Assembly (NCBI RefSeq): GCF_014654785.1
Contig: NZ_BNBD01000002.1
Span: forward strand, 744,001 to 808,000
Direction of reading: 5' to 3'
Length of the DNA stretch: 64,000 nt
Source of the DNA: Streptomyces mashuensis
Lineage (GTDB): Bacteria; Actinomycetota; Actinomycetes; Streptomycetales; Streptomycetaceae
The notes below the pieces were generated by a model, which was given only the letters and a program-made list of their open reading frames with translations, was not told the DNA's origin and made no database searches. A program made the position numbers and the translations under genes. Of the stretch, positions 16,349 to 24,306 are shown piece after piece; position 1 is the first letter of the stretch; the number at the start of each line of letters is the position of its first letter.

Positions 16349-17706
16349 GCACGACGGACACCGCCTTGCGGAAGGACCCCGCCGCGGCGGCGGCCGCGGC
16401 CACGGAGGCGATCCTGCGGGACACGCTGCACGGCGCGCACCGCGGCGTCGTCGTGGACTCGCCGCCGGGCGCGGGGAAGTCGACGCTGGTGGTGCGGGCG
16501 GCCCGGGAGCTGGCGGCCGCGGGCCGGCCGCTGATGGTGGTGGCGCAGACCAACGCCCAGGTCGACGACCTGGTGCGGCGGCTGGCCGAGAAGGACCCGG
16601 ACCTGCCCGTGGGCCGGCTGCACAGCAGCGACTGGCAGCCCTACGACCCGGCGCTGGACGCCCTGGACTCGGTGGTCACCTCGGCGAAGGCGGCCGACCT
16701 GGCCGGGCTGGACGTGGTGGTGTCCACGGCCGCGAAGTGGGCGCACACGAAGGTGGCCGAGCCGTGGGGCGACGCGATCGTCGACGAGGCGTACCAGATG
16801 CGGTCGGACGCGCTGCTGGCGGTGGCGGGGCTGTTCGAACGGGCGCTGTTCGTGGGCGACCCGGGGCAGCTGGACCCGTTCAGCGTGGTGGGGGCCGACC
16901 AGTGGGCGGGCCTGGCGTACGACCCGTCGGCGAGCGCGGTGAGCACGCTGCTGGCGCACAACCCGGGGCTGCCGCAGCACCGGCTGCCGGTGTCGTGGCG
17001 GCTTCCGGCGTCGGCGGCGCCGCTGGTGTCGGCGGCGTTCTACCCGTACACGCCGTTCCGCAGCGGCACGGGCCACGGCGACCGGCGGCTGGCGTTCGGC
17101 GTGGCGTCGGACGGGTCGGGGCCGGACCGGGTGCTGGACGAGGCGGCCGGGTCGGGCTGGGGCCTGCTGGAGCTGCCGGCGCGGCACACGCCGCGCACGG
17201 ACCCGGAGGCGGTGGGCGCGGTGGCGCTGGTGGTGCGCCGGCTGCTGGACCGGGGCGGCGTGGTGACCAGCGAGGCCGCCCCGGGCCCGGTGCCGCTGAC
17301 GGCGGCCCGCATCGCGGTGGGCACCGCGCACCGCGACCAGGCGGCGGCGGTACGGACGGCCCTGGCGGACCTGGGCGTGCCGTGCGGGGCGGACGGGGTG
17401 ACGGTCGACACGGCGAACCGGCTCCAGGGCCGCGAGTACGACGTGACGGTGGTGCTGCACCCGCTGTCGGGCCGGCCGGACGCGACGGAGTTCCACCTGG
17501 AGACGGGCCGGCTGTGCGTCCTGGCGTCGCGGCACCGGCACGCGTGCGTGGTGGTGTGCCGGGCGGGCGTCGACCGCCTGCTGGACGAGCACCCGTCGAC
17601 GGAGCCGGTGTCGCTGGGCGTGACGGTGAAGTTCCCGGACGGCTGGGAGGCGAACCACGCGGTACTGGCGCACCTGGCGGAGCACCGGGTGCGGTGGGCG
17701 CCGTGA
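16345..17706 (+). CDS. SF1B (Upf1/Dna2-like) helicase
   Basis: 453-residue superfamily 1 helicase. Motif I is SPPGAGKST (39-47), motif II VDEAY (146-150), motif III GDPGQLDPF (171-179), motif IV VSWRLP (216-221), motif V VDTANRLQGREYD (354-366) and motif VI CVLASRHRHA (391-400) with R396 as the likely arginine finger. Length is close to a bare helicase core, with no nuclease or SH3-like extension. Together with the Cas4-like protein two genes upstream it resembles a split Dna2. GTG start at 16345 overlaps the previous stop. Its last 22 codons are repeated downstream at 17832. Confidence 0.85.
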   Translation: MSTTDTALRKDPAAAAAAATEAILRDTLHGAHRGVVVDSPPGAGKSTLVVRAARELAAAGRPLMVVAQTNAQVDDLVRRLAEKDPDLPVGRLHSSDWQPYDPALDALDSVVTSAKAADLAGLDVVVSTAAKWAHTKVAEPWGDAIVDEAYQMRSDALLAVAGLFERALFVGDPGQLDPFSVVGADQWAGLAYDPSASAVSTLLAHNPGLPQHRLPVSWRLPASAAPLVSAAFYPYTPFRSGTGHGDRRLAFGVASDGSGPDRVLDEAAGSGWGLLELPARHTPRTDPEAVGAVALVVRRLLDRGGVVTSEAAPGPVPLTAARIAVGTAHRDQAAAVRTALADLGVPCGADGVTVDTANRLQGREYDVTVVLHPLSGRPDATEFHLETGRLCVLASRHRHACVVVCRAGVDRLLDEHPSTEPVSLGVTVKFPDGWEANHAVLAHLAEHRVRWAP

Positions 17707-17919
17707 GCGGGCGGCCGGGGCGGGGCACCGCGACCGTGCCCCCTGGGCCGGACGCCATGGGCCGGACGGCACGCCCGGACCGCCGGACGGAGTCCGGCAC
17801 GCCGCCGGAGGCGGCCGAAGGACACAGCCCCGACGGCTGGGAGGCGAACCACGCGGTCCTGGCGCACCTGGCGGAGCACCGGGTGCGGTGGGCGCCGTGA
17901 GCGGGCGGCCGGGGCGGGG
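17638..17919 (+). repeat. 88-bp direct repeat: duplicated 3' end of the helicase gene
   Basis: Bases 17638-17725 and 17832-17919 are identical at 87 of 88 positions (one A to C change). The repeat covers the last 22 codons of the helicase gene, its stop, and 19 following bases. The second copy keeps the end of the protein (HLAEHRVRWAP) but is not linked to a helicase. The 106-base spacer is GC-rich and has no gene. The near-identity means a recent event. Confidence 0.9.
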
Positions 17920-18041
17920 GCCGTGATCGTATGGCCGCCCCACGGGGCCCGGGGGCGTGATCGTGCGCCCGGTGGGGCCGGGGCGCACTTGCGCACGGCG
18001 GGACAATGGATGACGGTGCAGACGATTCTGGAGGTATGTAC

Positions 18042-18407
18042 ATGTGCGAGCCGAAGCAGGCTCCCGGTGGCCGGGACGAGGCTCCCCGGCGCCTGAAGCC
18101 TGCGCAGCTGCTCTTCGAGCCACCCGAGGCCGTCTCCGACCCCGAGCACTTCTTCGACCTGGAGAAGATCGAGGACCCGCGCGAGCTGCTGGCGCGCTCC
18201 ACGGAGCTGGCGCTGGCGTTCCGGGCCGCCGCGGACCGGGCGACGGAGTTCCAGGCGGTGGCGGCGGCTCAGCTCGCCGATCCCCGGCGCTTCGACAGAC
18301 TGCCGACGGCGGTGATCGCTGAGCGCGCCGAGTGGAGCGAGGACTACGCGAAGAAGATGGTCGAGTTCGGCCGTGAGCTGCAGCGTGGCAGCAGCCCCGT
18401 CGACTGA
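18042..18407 (+). CDS. Conserved hypothetical, helical
   Basis: 121-residue hydrophilic protein I do not recognise. After a Pro-rich start (MCEPKQAPGGRDE) it is mostly predicted helix: HFFDLEKIEDPRELLARS, LALAFRAAADRATEFQAVAA, then RRFDRLPTAVIAERAEWSED and YAKKMVEFGRELQRG. I choose ATG 18042 because GGAGG lies 7 bases upstream; the ATG at 18036 is too close. It stands alone between the helicase repeat and the prim-pol-like gene. Confidence 0.65.
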   Translation: MCEPKQAPGGRDEAPRRLKPAQLLFEPPEAVSDPEHFFDLEKIEDPRELLARSTELALAFRAAADRATEFQAVAAAQLADPRRFDRLPTAVIAERAEWSEDYAKKMVEFGRELQRGSSPVD

Positions 18408-18531
18408 CCTCCCCTGCCCGATCACGCGCCGCTGGCATATGCGGCGCGTACGGTAGCGCACGGCGAACGGCCCTGTCCCGAATTCCCCGAAGGACCCCGG
18501 ACGGGCTCCCGCGGAGGGCCACCGTGGAGCC

Positions 18532-19254
18532 ATGAGCACCCGGCCGTACGAACCCCGTTGCGCCCCCCGTCCGGACCGCGCCGCCCGCACCGACCGGTCC
18601 GGGCGCTCCGGCCACGACCGCGACCACGAACGTGACCGCGATCGCGACCACCACCACGACCGCGCCCGCCGCACCGGCCGGTCCGCGCCGCCCCCGCCCC
18701 GGCCCCGGCCGGCGGCCGCCGTGACCGTGCCCCTGGCGGGCGCCGACTGGCTCGCCTCCGCCGACCGTCGGCCGCGCGCCGTGCACGCCCTGTGGGCGGA
18801 GGACCCGATGGCCGGTGTCGTCCTTCCCTGCGGCACGGTCTTCGACGTGATCGACGCCCCCGCCCTCTTCGGCCGGGCCCTCCTCGACCGGCTGTGGGCG
18901 GCGCCCGGCCCCGGCTCGGGCCCGGTGGCCGTGGTGCGCGGCAGGCTGCTGCTCTTCGCGGCGCCGGGCACGGCGCAGCGGCTGCCCGCGCTGCTGCGCT
19001 GGGAGGAGTGGACGCGGCAGGGCCGACTCGCGCCGCCGCTGCTCTGCTACGGGACGGGCGACGCCGTGACCGTACCCCCGCTGTTCGCGCCGCCGGAGGG
19101 GGCGGAGCCGGGCCCGCCGGCCTCCCGGTGGCTGATCGCACCGGAGAGCCGTCACCCGTGGTTGCCGGGCGCGGACGCACTGCTGTGGGCCTGTGTCCGG
19201 GCCGTTCGCGCGACGGCCCGATCTGCCGTTCTACCCACCCCGGAGGGCCCCTGA
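18532..19254 (+). CDS. Prim-pol-like (bifunctional DNA primase/polymerase N-terminal) protein
   Basis: 240-residue protein. Residues 1-55 are a low-complexity Arg/Asp/His tail (GHDRDHERDRDRDHHHDRAR) that is probably disordered. From residue 60 on the sequence resembles Streptomyces proteins annotated as bifunctional DNA primase/polymerase: ADWLASADRRPRAVHALW, GVVLPCGTVFDVIDAPALFG, GPVAVVRGRLLLFAAPGT, and a C-terminal SRWLIAPESRHPWLPGADAL. I cannot place the catalytic Asp residues with confidence, so enzymatic activity is uncertain. GGAG precedes the start. It lies just upstream of a tRNA-Lys gene. Confidence 0.6.
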   Translation: MSTRPYEPRCAPRPDRAARTDRSGRSGHDRDHERDRDRDHHHDRARRTGRSAPPPPRPRPAAAVTVPLAGADWLASADRRPRAVHALWAEDPMAGVVLPCGTVFDVIDAPALFGRALLDRLWAAPGPGSGPVAVVRGRLLLFAAPGTAQRLPALLRWEEWTRQGRLAPPLLCYGTGDAVTVPPLFAPPEGAEPGPPASRWLIAPESRHPWLPGADALLWACVRAVRATARSAVLPTPEGP

Positions 19255-19310
19255 AACATGCGGATTTTCGTTCCACCCCACCGGGGTGCTACAGTCTTCT
19301 TCGTCAGCAG

Positions 19311-19384
19311 GCGCCGCTAGCTCAGTTGGTTAGAGCAGCTGACTCTTAATCAGCGGGTCCGGGGTTCGAGTCCCTGGCGGCGCA
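19311..19384 (+). tRNA. tRNA-Lys (CTT), copy 1
   Basis: 74-base cloverleaf: acceptor GCGCCGC/GCGGCGC with discriminator A, D-arm around AGCTCAGTTGGTTAGAGC, anticodon stem GCTGA/TCAGC with loop CTCTTAA giving anticodon CTT (19345-19347), and T-arm with TTCGAGT. The terminal CCA is not encoded. A TACAGT element about 20 bases upstream may be the -10. The body is identical to the copies at 25176 and 29074. Confidence 0.97.
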
Positions 19385-19390
19385 CCGACA

Positions 19391-19426
19391 GACGAAGGCC
19401 CCCACCGTACGGTGGGGGCCTTCGTC
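19391..19426 (+). terminator. Terminator after tRNA-Lys copy 1
   Basis: 16-bp perfect stem (GACGAAGGCCCCCACC and its complement) with a GTAC loop, starting 7 bases after the tRNA. It also lies downstream of the convergent protease gene, so it can serve both. Confidence 0.85.
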
Positions 19427-19444
19427 GTGTCCGCCCGCCGCTGC

Positions 19445-20707
19445 TCAGCCGCGGCTCACCCGGACGTTCCAGCCGCCCGCCGGCGTGCGTCCGCCCACCT
19501 CCACCCGTACGCCGTCCTGCGTGGAGACCAGGGACTCGCCCACGCCCAGCGGGGCGTCCGCCAGCGGCGGGTAGACGGACTCGCCCCAGCACGCGTGCGT
19601 GCCGGGGTGGCCGTCGAGCACCTGCACCGGCCCGCTGCCGGAGGCGGTGTCGCTGCGCACCCGGTAGACCAGCACGCCCTCGGTGCAGGTGGCGGCGTCG
19701 TTGCCGGTGGCGGAGCGCGCCTCCAGCGCGACGGCGCTGCTCGCGCCGGTGCGCACGACCACCAGCCGGGTGCGGGGGTCGCCGCCCGGCCGCATGGGCG
19801 CCTCCAGCGGATGCAGGGTGTGCACGCTGCTGCCCTGCGCGCTGACGCAGCGGACCTGGCGCGAGGAGAGCCAGCCCAGCTTCCACTTGTGCCAGGCGAA
19901 GGGTTCGGAGGCCAGCCCGAACTGGCTGCCCATGAGGTCCCAGTCGCCCACGTGCGTGTCCCAGTCGCCCTTGCCGTCGGTGGGCCGGTGGTAGAGGTCG
20001 GGCAGGTCCAGCACGTGCCCGGTCTCGTGCGCGAGCACGTTGCGGTCGGGCGGGTGGTGCTCGAAGACGGTGACGACGCGGTTCAGCTCCGCGCCGTCCG
20101 TCCGGATGGGCTCCTCCAGGTTGACCACCTTGGTCGCGTCGGAGTCGACGCCGGGCGCGTCGGGGTCCGCGACGAGGTAGACGAGCTGGTAGCGCCGGAA
20201 GTCGACGTGCGGGTCCGCGACCGCGATGGCGTCCCGCAGGTACGCGGAGCGCTGTTCGCCGTCCCAGTCGCGCTGTATGTGGTACTCCCCCGACGGCTTG
20301 GGCATGGTGAACCACCGCTTGAGGGGGTGGACGCGCAGCGAGAAGCGGCCGTAGGAGGCGCGTTCGAAGAAGCGGGAGGTGCCGGGGAAGTGGTCGGCGG
20401 CCAGCCGGCCGGGGGTGACCAGGGGCTTGGAGTCGGGGAAGGACAGGAAGATCATCACGGCGTCGAGCCGCCCGAGGGGCCGGGGGTAGTCGGGGTTCCA
20501 GCTGTCGAGCCCCTCGGAGTGGTGTGCGTCGCTGCGGGGCAGCGCGCAGGGGCCGCCGGGCCCCGCCGCGTGCGCCGGTGCGGCCACCACGGTCGTGGCG
20601 ATCGCGCTGAGGCAGGTGAGCACCGCCCCGGCACGTCGGAGCCGGGGCCGGCGCAGCAGGCCCGTACGCGGCCGGTCCACTCCCATGGGTGTCAGCGGAC
20701 GCACCAC
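19445..20707 (-). CDS. Secreted M6-like metalloprotease
   Basis: 420-residue exported protein. An N-terminal signal peptide is visible (LRRAGAVLTCLSAIATTVVA, cleavage likely after AHA near residue 47). The zinc site HETGH is at residues 227-231 in NVLAHETGHVLDLPDLY, with a downstream DLMGS that fits the metzincin-like Met turn of M6 (immune-inhibitor-A-type) peptidases. The C-terminal region is a beta-rich domain without catalytic motifs. GTG start 20707 has GGAGG 5 bases upstream. The intergenic region to cdgA contains a BldD-type site that could also affect this gene. Confidence 0.8.
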   Translation of the reverse strand: MVRPLTPMGVDRPRTGLLRRPRLRRAGAVLTCLSAIATTVVAAPAHAAGPGGPCALPRSDAHHSEGLDSWNPDYPRPLGRLDAVMIFLSFPDSKPLVTPGRLAADHFPGTSRFFERASYGRFSLRVHPLKRWFTMPKPSGEYHIQRDWDGEQRSAYLRDAIAVADPHVDFRRYQLVYLVADPDAPGVDSDATKVVNLEEPIRTDGAELNRVVTVFEHHPPDRNVLAHETGHVLDLPDLYHRPTDGKGDWDTHVGDWDLMGSQFGLASEPFAWHKWKLGWLSSRQVRCVSAQGSSVHTLHPLEAPMRPGGDPRTRLVVVRTGASSAVALEARSATGNDAATCTEGVLVYRVRSDTASGSGPVQVLDGHPGTHACWGESVYPPLADAPLGVGESLVSTQDGVRVEVGGRTPAGGWNVRVSRG

Positions 20708-20817
20708 GTCGACCTCCGGGGACGGAATCGGGAGACCTCACCCACCCTCTTGTTATTTGCGGTGATATGCCCCGTTTCACTACCCCAGTCGAGTGACCAA
20801 TAAGACTTCTGGGTACA

Positions 20818-20830
20818 TCACACTGAGTCA
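20818..20830. promoter_or_regulatory. BldD box upstream of cdgA
   Basis: TCACACTGAGTCA fits the BldD consensus TNAC-N5-GTNA at every fixed position. It lies between the divergent protease and cdgA genes, 286 bases before the cdgA start. BldD is a c-di-GMP-dependent repressor known to target cdgA in S. coelicolor, so this closes a feedback loop. Confidence 0.75.
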
Positions 20831-21023
20831 CATATGGTCAATCGAGGACGGCAGTCGAGAAGAACAGTCAGGCGACACCCGGCATGAGCGCGCACGAACG
20901 CGCAGGAACACGCAGAAACGGTCGGACCACCGCCGGCACCCGCCCGGCCCCCGGCCGGGCCGCTGGAACGGTCCCTGCGCGGGCTTTATGCTCGCCACAC
21001 TTCCAGCACGGAATCCCCCTACA

Positions 21024-21044
21024 GACGGCCATTTGCCGTCTTTT
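21024..21044 (+). terminator. Hairpin with T run in the cdgA leader
   Basis: GACGGC-CATTTGCC-type stem: GACGGC (21024-21029) pairs with GCCGTC (21035-21040), followed directly by TTTT (21041-21044), 72 bases before the cdgA start. It is a classic intrinsic terminator shape, rare in Streptomyces. It could end upstream transcripts or act as an attenuator in the cdgA 5' leader. The rest of 20708-21115 holds the BldD box and no gene that I can support. Confidence 0.5.
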
Positions 21045-21115
21045 CCACCACGCGTACGAGTCACCCCACCGCCGCACGGGTTCCGTGCGGACCCCATGCC
21101 ACGCGGGAGCGAGCG

Positions 21116-22882
21116 TTGAGCGGAACACTCGACGGCAAGGGCGGCACGCCCGGTTCCGGGCCGCCAGTCGTCACGCAACGTAACGTCACGTCGGACGAAT
21201 TCCGCGCTGCCTTCCGAGCCGCGCACCTCGGGATGGCCGTCGTCGGCCGCGACGGCCTCGTACGCACCGCCAACGACGCCCTCGGCGCGTTGCTGGGCAC
21301 CGACCCCGAGCTGCTGCGCGACGCGCCCGCCGCCGAGTTCACCGGTCTGCGCGAGGACTCCCGCACCTGGACCGCCTACCGCGAGGTCCTGCTCGGCCGC
21401 CGGGACCGGCTGCACTGCACCCGCCGCCTCAAGCAGCCCGGCGGCCAAGGGGTGTGGGCGGAGGTGACGGTCACCCCGCTGCCCGAGACGCACGACGCCC
21501 TCCTGTCGGTCACGGACATCACCGACCGGCGCGAGCTGCGGGCCCGGCTGCGCCATCTGCGCATGCACGACCCCGTCACCCATCTGCCCAACCGCAGCCT
21601 CTTCTTCGAGCGCCTGGCCGCCGCCCTGGCCACGGCCGCCACGGCCCGCAGCCGCGGCGGCACCGGCCGGGTCGGGCTGTGCTACCTCGACCTGGACGGC
21701 TTCAAGGCCGTCAACGACACCCTGGGCCACCGCGCCGGCGACCGGCTGCTGGGCGCCGTCGCCAGACGCCTGAGCGAGTGCGCGGCGGAGGGCGGCCACC
21801 TCGTGGCGCGGCTCGGCGGCGACGAGTTCGCGCTGCTGGTGGAGGACTCCACGGGCACCCGGCAGGTGGTCGACCTGGCCACCGCCGTCCTGGAGCGGCT
21901 CCAGGAGCCGTTCGAGGTGGCCGGGCAGCGGCTGGCCGTCTCGGCCAGCATCGGCGTCGTCGAACGGCCCGCCGCCGGCACCCACGCCACCGAGCTGATG
22001 CAGGCCGCCGACACCACGCTGTACTGGGCCAAGGCCGACGGCAAGGCCCGCTGGACCCTCTTCGACCCCGAGCGCAACGCCCACCGGATGACCCGTCAGG
22101 CCCTCTCCAGCACCCTGCGGCCGGCCGTCGATCGGGAGGAGTTCGCCCTGCACTACCAGCCGCTGGTCGGGCTGGGCGACGGGATCGTCCGGGGCGTGGA
22201 GGCGCTGGTGCGCTGGCACCACCCGCAGTTCGGGACGTTGCCGCCGAACCGCTTCATCGGGCTGGCCGAGGAGACCGGCGCCATCGTGCCGCTCGGCCGC
22301 TGGGTGCTGGCCACCGCCTGCCGCCAGGCCCGCCGCTGGCAGCTCGACCACCCGGACGAACCCCTCGTCGTCAGCGTCAACGTGGCGGTGCGCCAGGTGT
22401 GGGACTCCGACCTGGTGGCGGACGTGGCCGAGATCCTCGCCGAGACCGGGCTGCCGCCGCACCTGCTCCAGCTGGAGCTCACCGAATCGGCCGTGATGGG
22501 CTCGGCCGGCCGGCCGCTCCAGCAGCTCCAGGCGCTCAGCGAGATGGGCGTGGCCATCGCCATCGACGACTTCGGCACCGGCTACTCCAACCTCGCCTAC
22601 CTCAGCCGGCTGCCGGTCTCCACGCTCAAGCTCGACGGCTCCTTCGTGCACGGCTTCCGCACCGAGCACCACCCCAACCCCGCCGACGAGACGATCGTCG
22701 AGGCCCTGGTGCAGCTGGCGCACCGGCTGGGCCTCACCGTCACCGCGGAGTGCGTGGAGAGCGCGGAACAGGCCGAGCGGCTGGGCCGCATCGGCTGCGA
22801 CACGGGACAGGGCTGGTTCTACTCCCGCCCCGTCCCGGCCGACCGCATCTCGGAGCTGCTCAGCACGGGGGCCCGGCCGTGA
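21116..22882 (+). CDS. cdgA: PAS-GGDEF-EAL c-di-GMP enzyme CdgA
   Basis: 588-residue cytoplasmic protein: PAS domain (about 25-140), GGDEF domain with the intact GGDEF at 234-238, and EAL domain with EAL at 362-364, DDFGTG at 484-489 and LELTES. Some EAL positions differ from the textbook motif (LKLD for LKID, AECVE for AEGVE, QGW for QGY), so phosphodiesterase activity is less certain than diguanylate cyclase activity. The domain order and neighbourhood match CdgA of S. coelicolor, a BldD target that affects development. TTG start at 21116 has GGGAG 6 bases upstream. Converges with the next gene. Confidence 0.85.
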   Translation: MSGTLDGKGGTPGSGPPVVTQRNVTSDEFRAAFRAAHLGMAVVGRDGLVRTANDALGALLGTDPELLRDAPAAEFTGLREDSRTWTAYREVLLGRRDRLHCTRRLKQPGGQGVWAEVTVTPLPETHDALLSVTDITDRRELRARLRHLRMHDPVTHLPNRSLFFERLAAALATAATARSRGGTGRVGLCYLDLDGFKAVNDTLGHRAGDRLLGAVARRLSECAAEGGHLVARLGGDEFALLVEDSTGTRQVVDLATAVLERLQEPFEVAGQRLAVSASIGVVERPAAGTHATELMQAADTTLYWAKADGKARWTLFDPERNAHRMTRQALSSTLRPAVDREEFALHYQPLVGLGDGIVRGVEALVRWHHPQFGTLPPNRFIGLAEETGAIVPLGRWVLATACRQARRWQLDHPDEPLVVSVNVAVRQVWDSDLVADVAEILAETGLPPHLLQLELTESAVMGSAGRPLQQLQALSEMGVAIAIDDFGTGYSNLAYLSRLPVSTLKLDGSFVHGFRTEHHPNPADETIVEALVQLAHRLGLTVTAECVESAEQAERLGRIGCDTGQGWFYSRPVPADRISELLSTGARP

Positions 22883-22906
22883 CGCCGCCCGCCACGGCCG
22901 GAAGCG

Positions 22907-23995
22907 TCACATCCCGTACGCGTCGGCGATCAGCTCCAGGCTGCGCAGCCGCACCTGCGGGCCGTGCGCGTTGCTGGTGAGCATCAGCTCGTCCACGCCC
23001 GTGCGGCGCACCAGCTCGTCCAGGCCCGCCCGCACCTCGTCCGGCGAGCCGAAGATCACGGGGCGCAGCCAGTCGGCGACGAACTCGCGCTCGTGCTCCG
23101 CCAGCGGGTGCGCCTCGGCCTCCTCGGGGGTGGGGACGAGGCCGGGGCGGCCGGAGCGCAGCCGCAGCATCGCCACGGCACCGGTCATCACCTGGCGGCG
23201 CGCCTCGGCGGGGTCGTCGGCGGCGAGCGCCTGCACGCCGATGGAGGCGTAGGGGCGGTCGAGGACCTCGGAGGGGCGGAAGGACTGCCGGTACAGCTCC
23301 AGCGCCGGCAGCGTGTTCTGCGACGAGAAGTGGTGCGCGAAGGAGAACGGCAGGCCCAGCAGCCCGGCCAGGCGGGCGGAGAAGCCGGAGGAGCCGAGCA
23401 GCCATATGGCGGGCCGGTCGGCGCGCTGGACGCCGCCGGGCACGCGGCCCTGCACGGGCCCGGGCACGGCGTGGATGCGGGCGAAGGGGTGGCCGTCGGG
23501 GAAGTCGTCGTCCAGGAAGCGGACGAGGTCGGAGAGCTGCTCGGGAAAGTCGTCGGCGCCCTCGCGGAGGTGGTCCTGGCGGCGCAGGGCCGCGGCGGTC
23601 GCGCCGTCCGTGCCGGGTGCGCGCCCCAGCCCGAGGTCGATGCGGCCGGGGGCCAGGGCCTCCAGCGTGCCGAACTGCTCGGCGATCACCAGCGGGGCGT
23701 GGTTGGGCAGCATCACGCCGCCCGAGCCGAGCCGGATGCGCTCGGTGCGGGCGGCCAGGTGGGCGAGGATCACGGCCGGGGAGGAGCTGGCGACGCCGGG
23801 CATGGAGTGGTGCTCGGCCACCCAGAAGCGGTGGAAGCCGCGGCGCTCCGCGAGCCGGGCCAGCTCCGTCGTGGTCTCCAGCGCCTGCCGCGCGGTGCGG
23901 CCGCTGCCGACGGTGGCGAGGTCGAGCACGGACAGCGGCACGGGGGCCGTGCCCCGGGCCGTGCCCCGTACGGAGTGGTCGCGAACGTCGGACAC
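22907..23995 (-). CDS. Luciferase-like (LLM) flavin-dependent oxidoreductase
   Basis: 362-residue cytoplasmic TIM-barrel monooxygenase of the bacterial luciferase-like family. The family signatures are clear: [72 protein letters not shown] and the C-terminal [20 protein letters not shown]. It would use reduced flavin or F420; the physiological substrate is unknown. GTG start at 23995 with GGGAGG about 10 bases upstream. Convergent with cdgA (24-base gap) and divergent from the IclR gene. Confidence 0.88.
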   Translation of the reverse strand: MSDVRDHSVRGTARGTAPVPLSVLDLATVGSGRTARQALETTTELARLAERRGFHRFWVAEHHSMPGVASSSPAVILAHLAARTERIRLGSGGVMLPNHAPLVIAEQFGTLEALAPGRIDLGLGRAPGTDGATAAALRRQDHLREGADDFPEQLSDLVRFLDDDFPDGHPFARIHAVPGPVQGRVPGGVQRADRPAIWLLGSSGFSARLAGLLGLPFSFAHHFSSQNTLPALELYRQSFRPSEVLDRPYASIGVQALAADDPAEARRQVMTGAVAMLRLRSGRPGLVPTPEEAEAHPLAEHEREFVADWLRPVIFGSPDEVRAGLDELVRRTGVDELMLTSNAHGPQVRLRSLELIADAYGM

Positions 23996-24225
23996 CGTGG
24001 CCCGCCTCCCTGGTTGGTGTGTGTGCTGTGCGGCTGGTGCTGCCGGTGGGCAGCAACCGCAGCAACCGGAGAGTGGCTCCGTATATTCCGGGCGCGCCCC
24101 GGGGTTTTTCGGGGATGCCCCGTGAACGCCCCGGGGATCTTCCGGGGTGGTGACCCGGATCGTGCCCGGATGTCGTCAACGCCCTCTCGCCACCGCCCGT
24201 TTCGCGCTTATCGTGGAACCAGGCA

Positions 24226-24275
24226 GAACGACGGGGAACGACGAGGAACGAACGTCGAAGAACGAGCAAGAACGA
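24226..24275 (+). repeat. GAACGA repeat array before the IclR gene
   Basis: GAACGA occurs five times, at 24226, 24236, 24246, 24260 and 24270; three of the four spacings are exactly 10 bases, one helical turn. It lies 32-81 bases before the regulator start, where an operator would be. The rest of the 311-base divergent region 23996-24306 contains CCCCGG-rich hairpins near 24092-24146 and no gene that I can support. Confidence 0.6.
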
Positions 24276-24306
24276 GGGAGACGGCCCGACGGGAGGGGGG
24301 AAGACC

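Noticed and set aside
16737..17900. Open frame that ends with a second copy of the helicase C-terminus
   Set aside because: Apart from the last 25 codons it is an out-of-frame reading of the helicase gene; the shared end comes from the 88-bp repeat.
16339..19155. Very long open frame on the minus strand (over 900 codons)
   Set aside because: It is antisense to the helicase, prim-pol and intervening genes; high GC leaves few stops, and the product is Arg/Pro/His-rich without domains.
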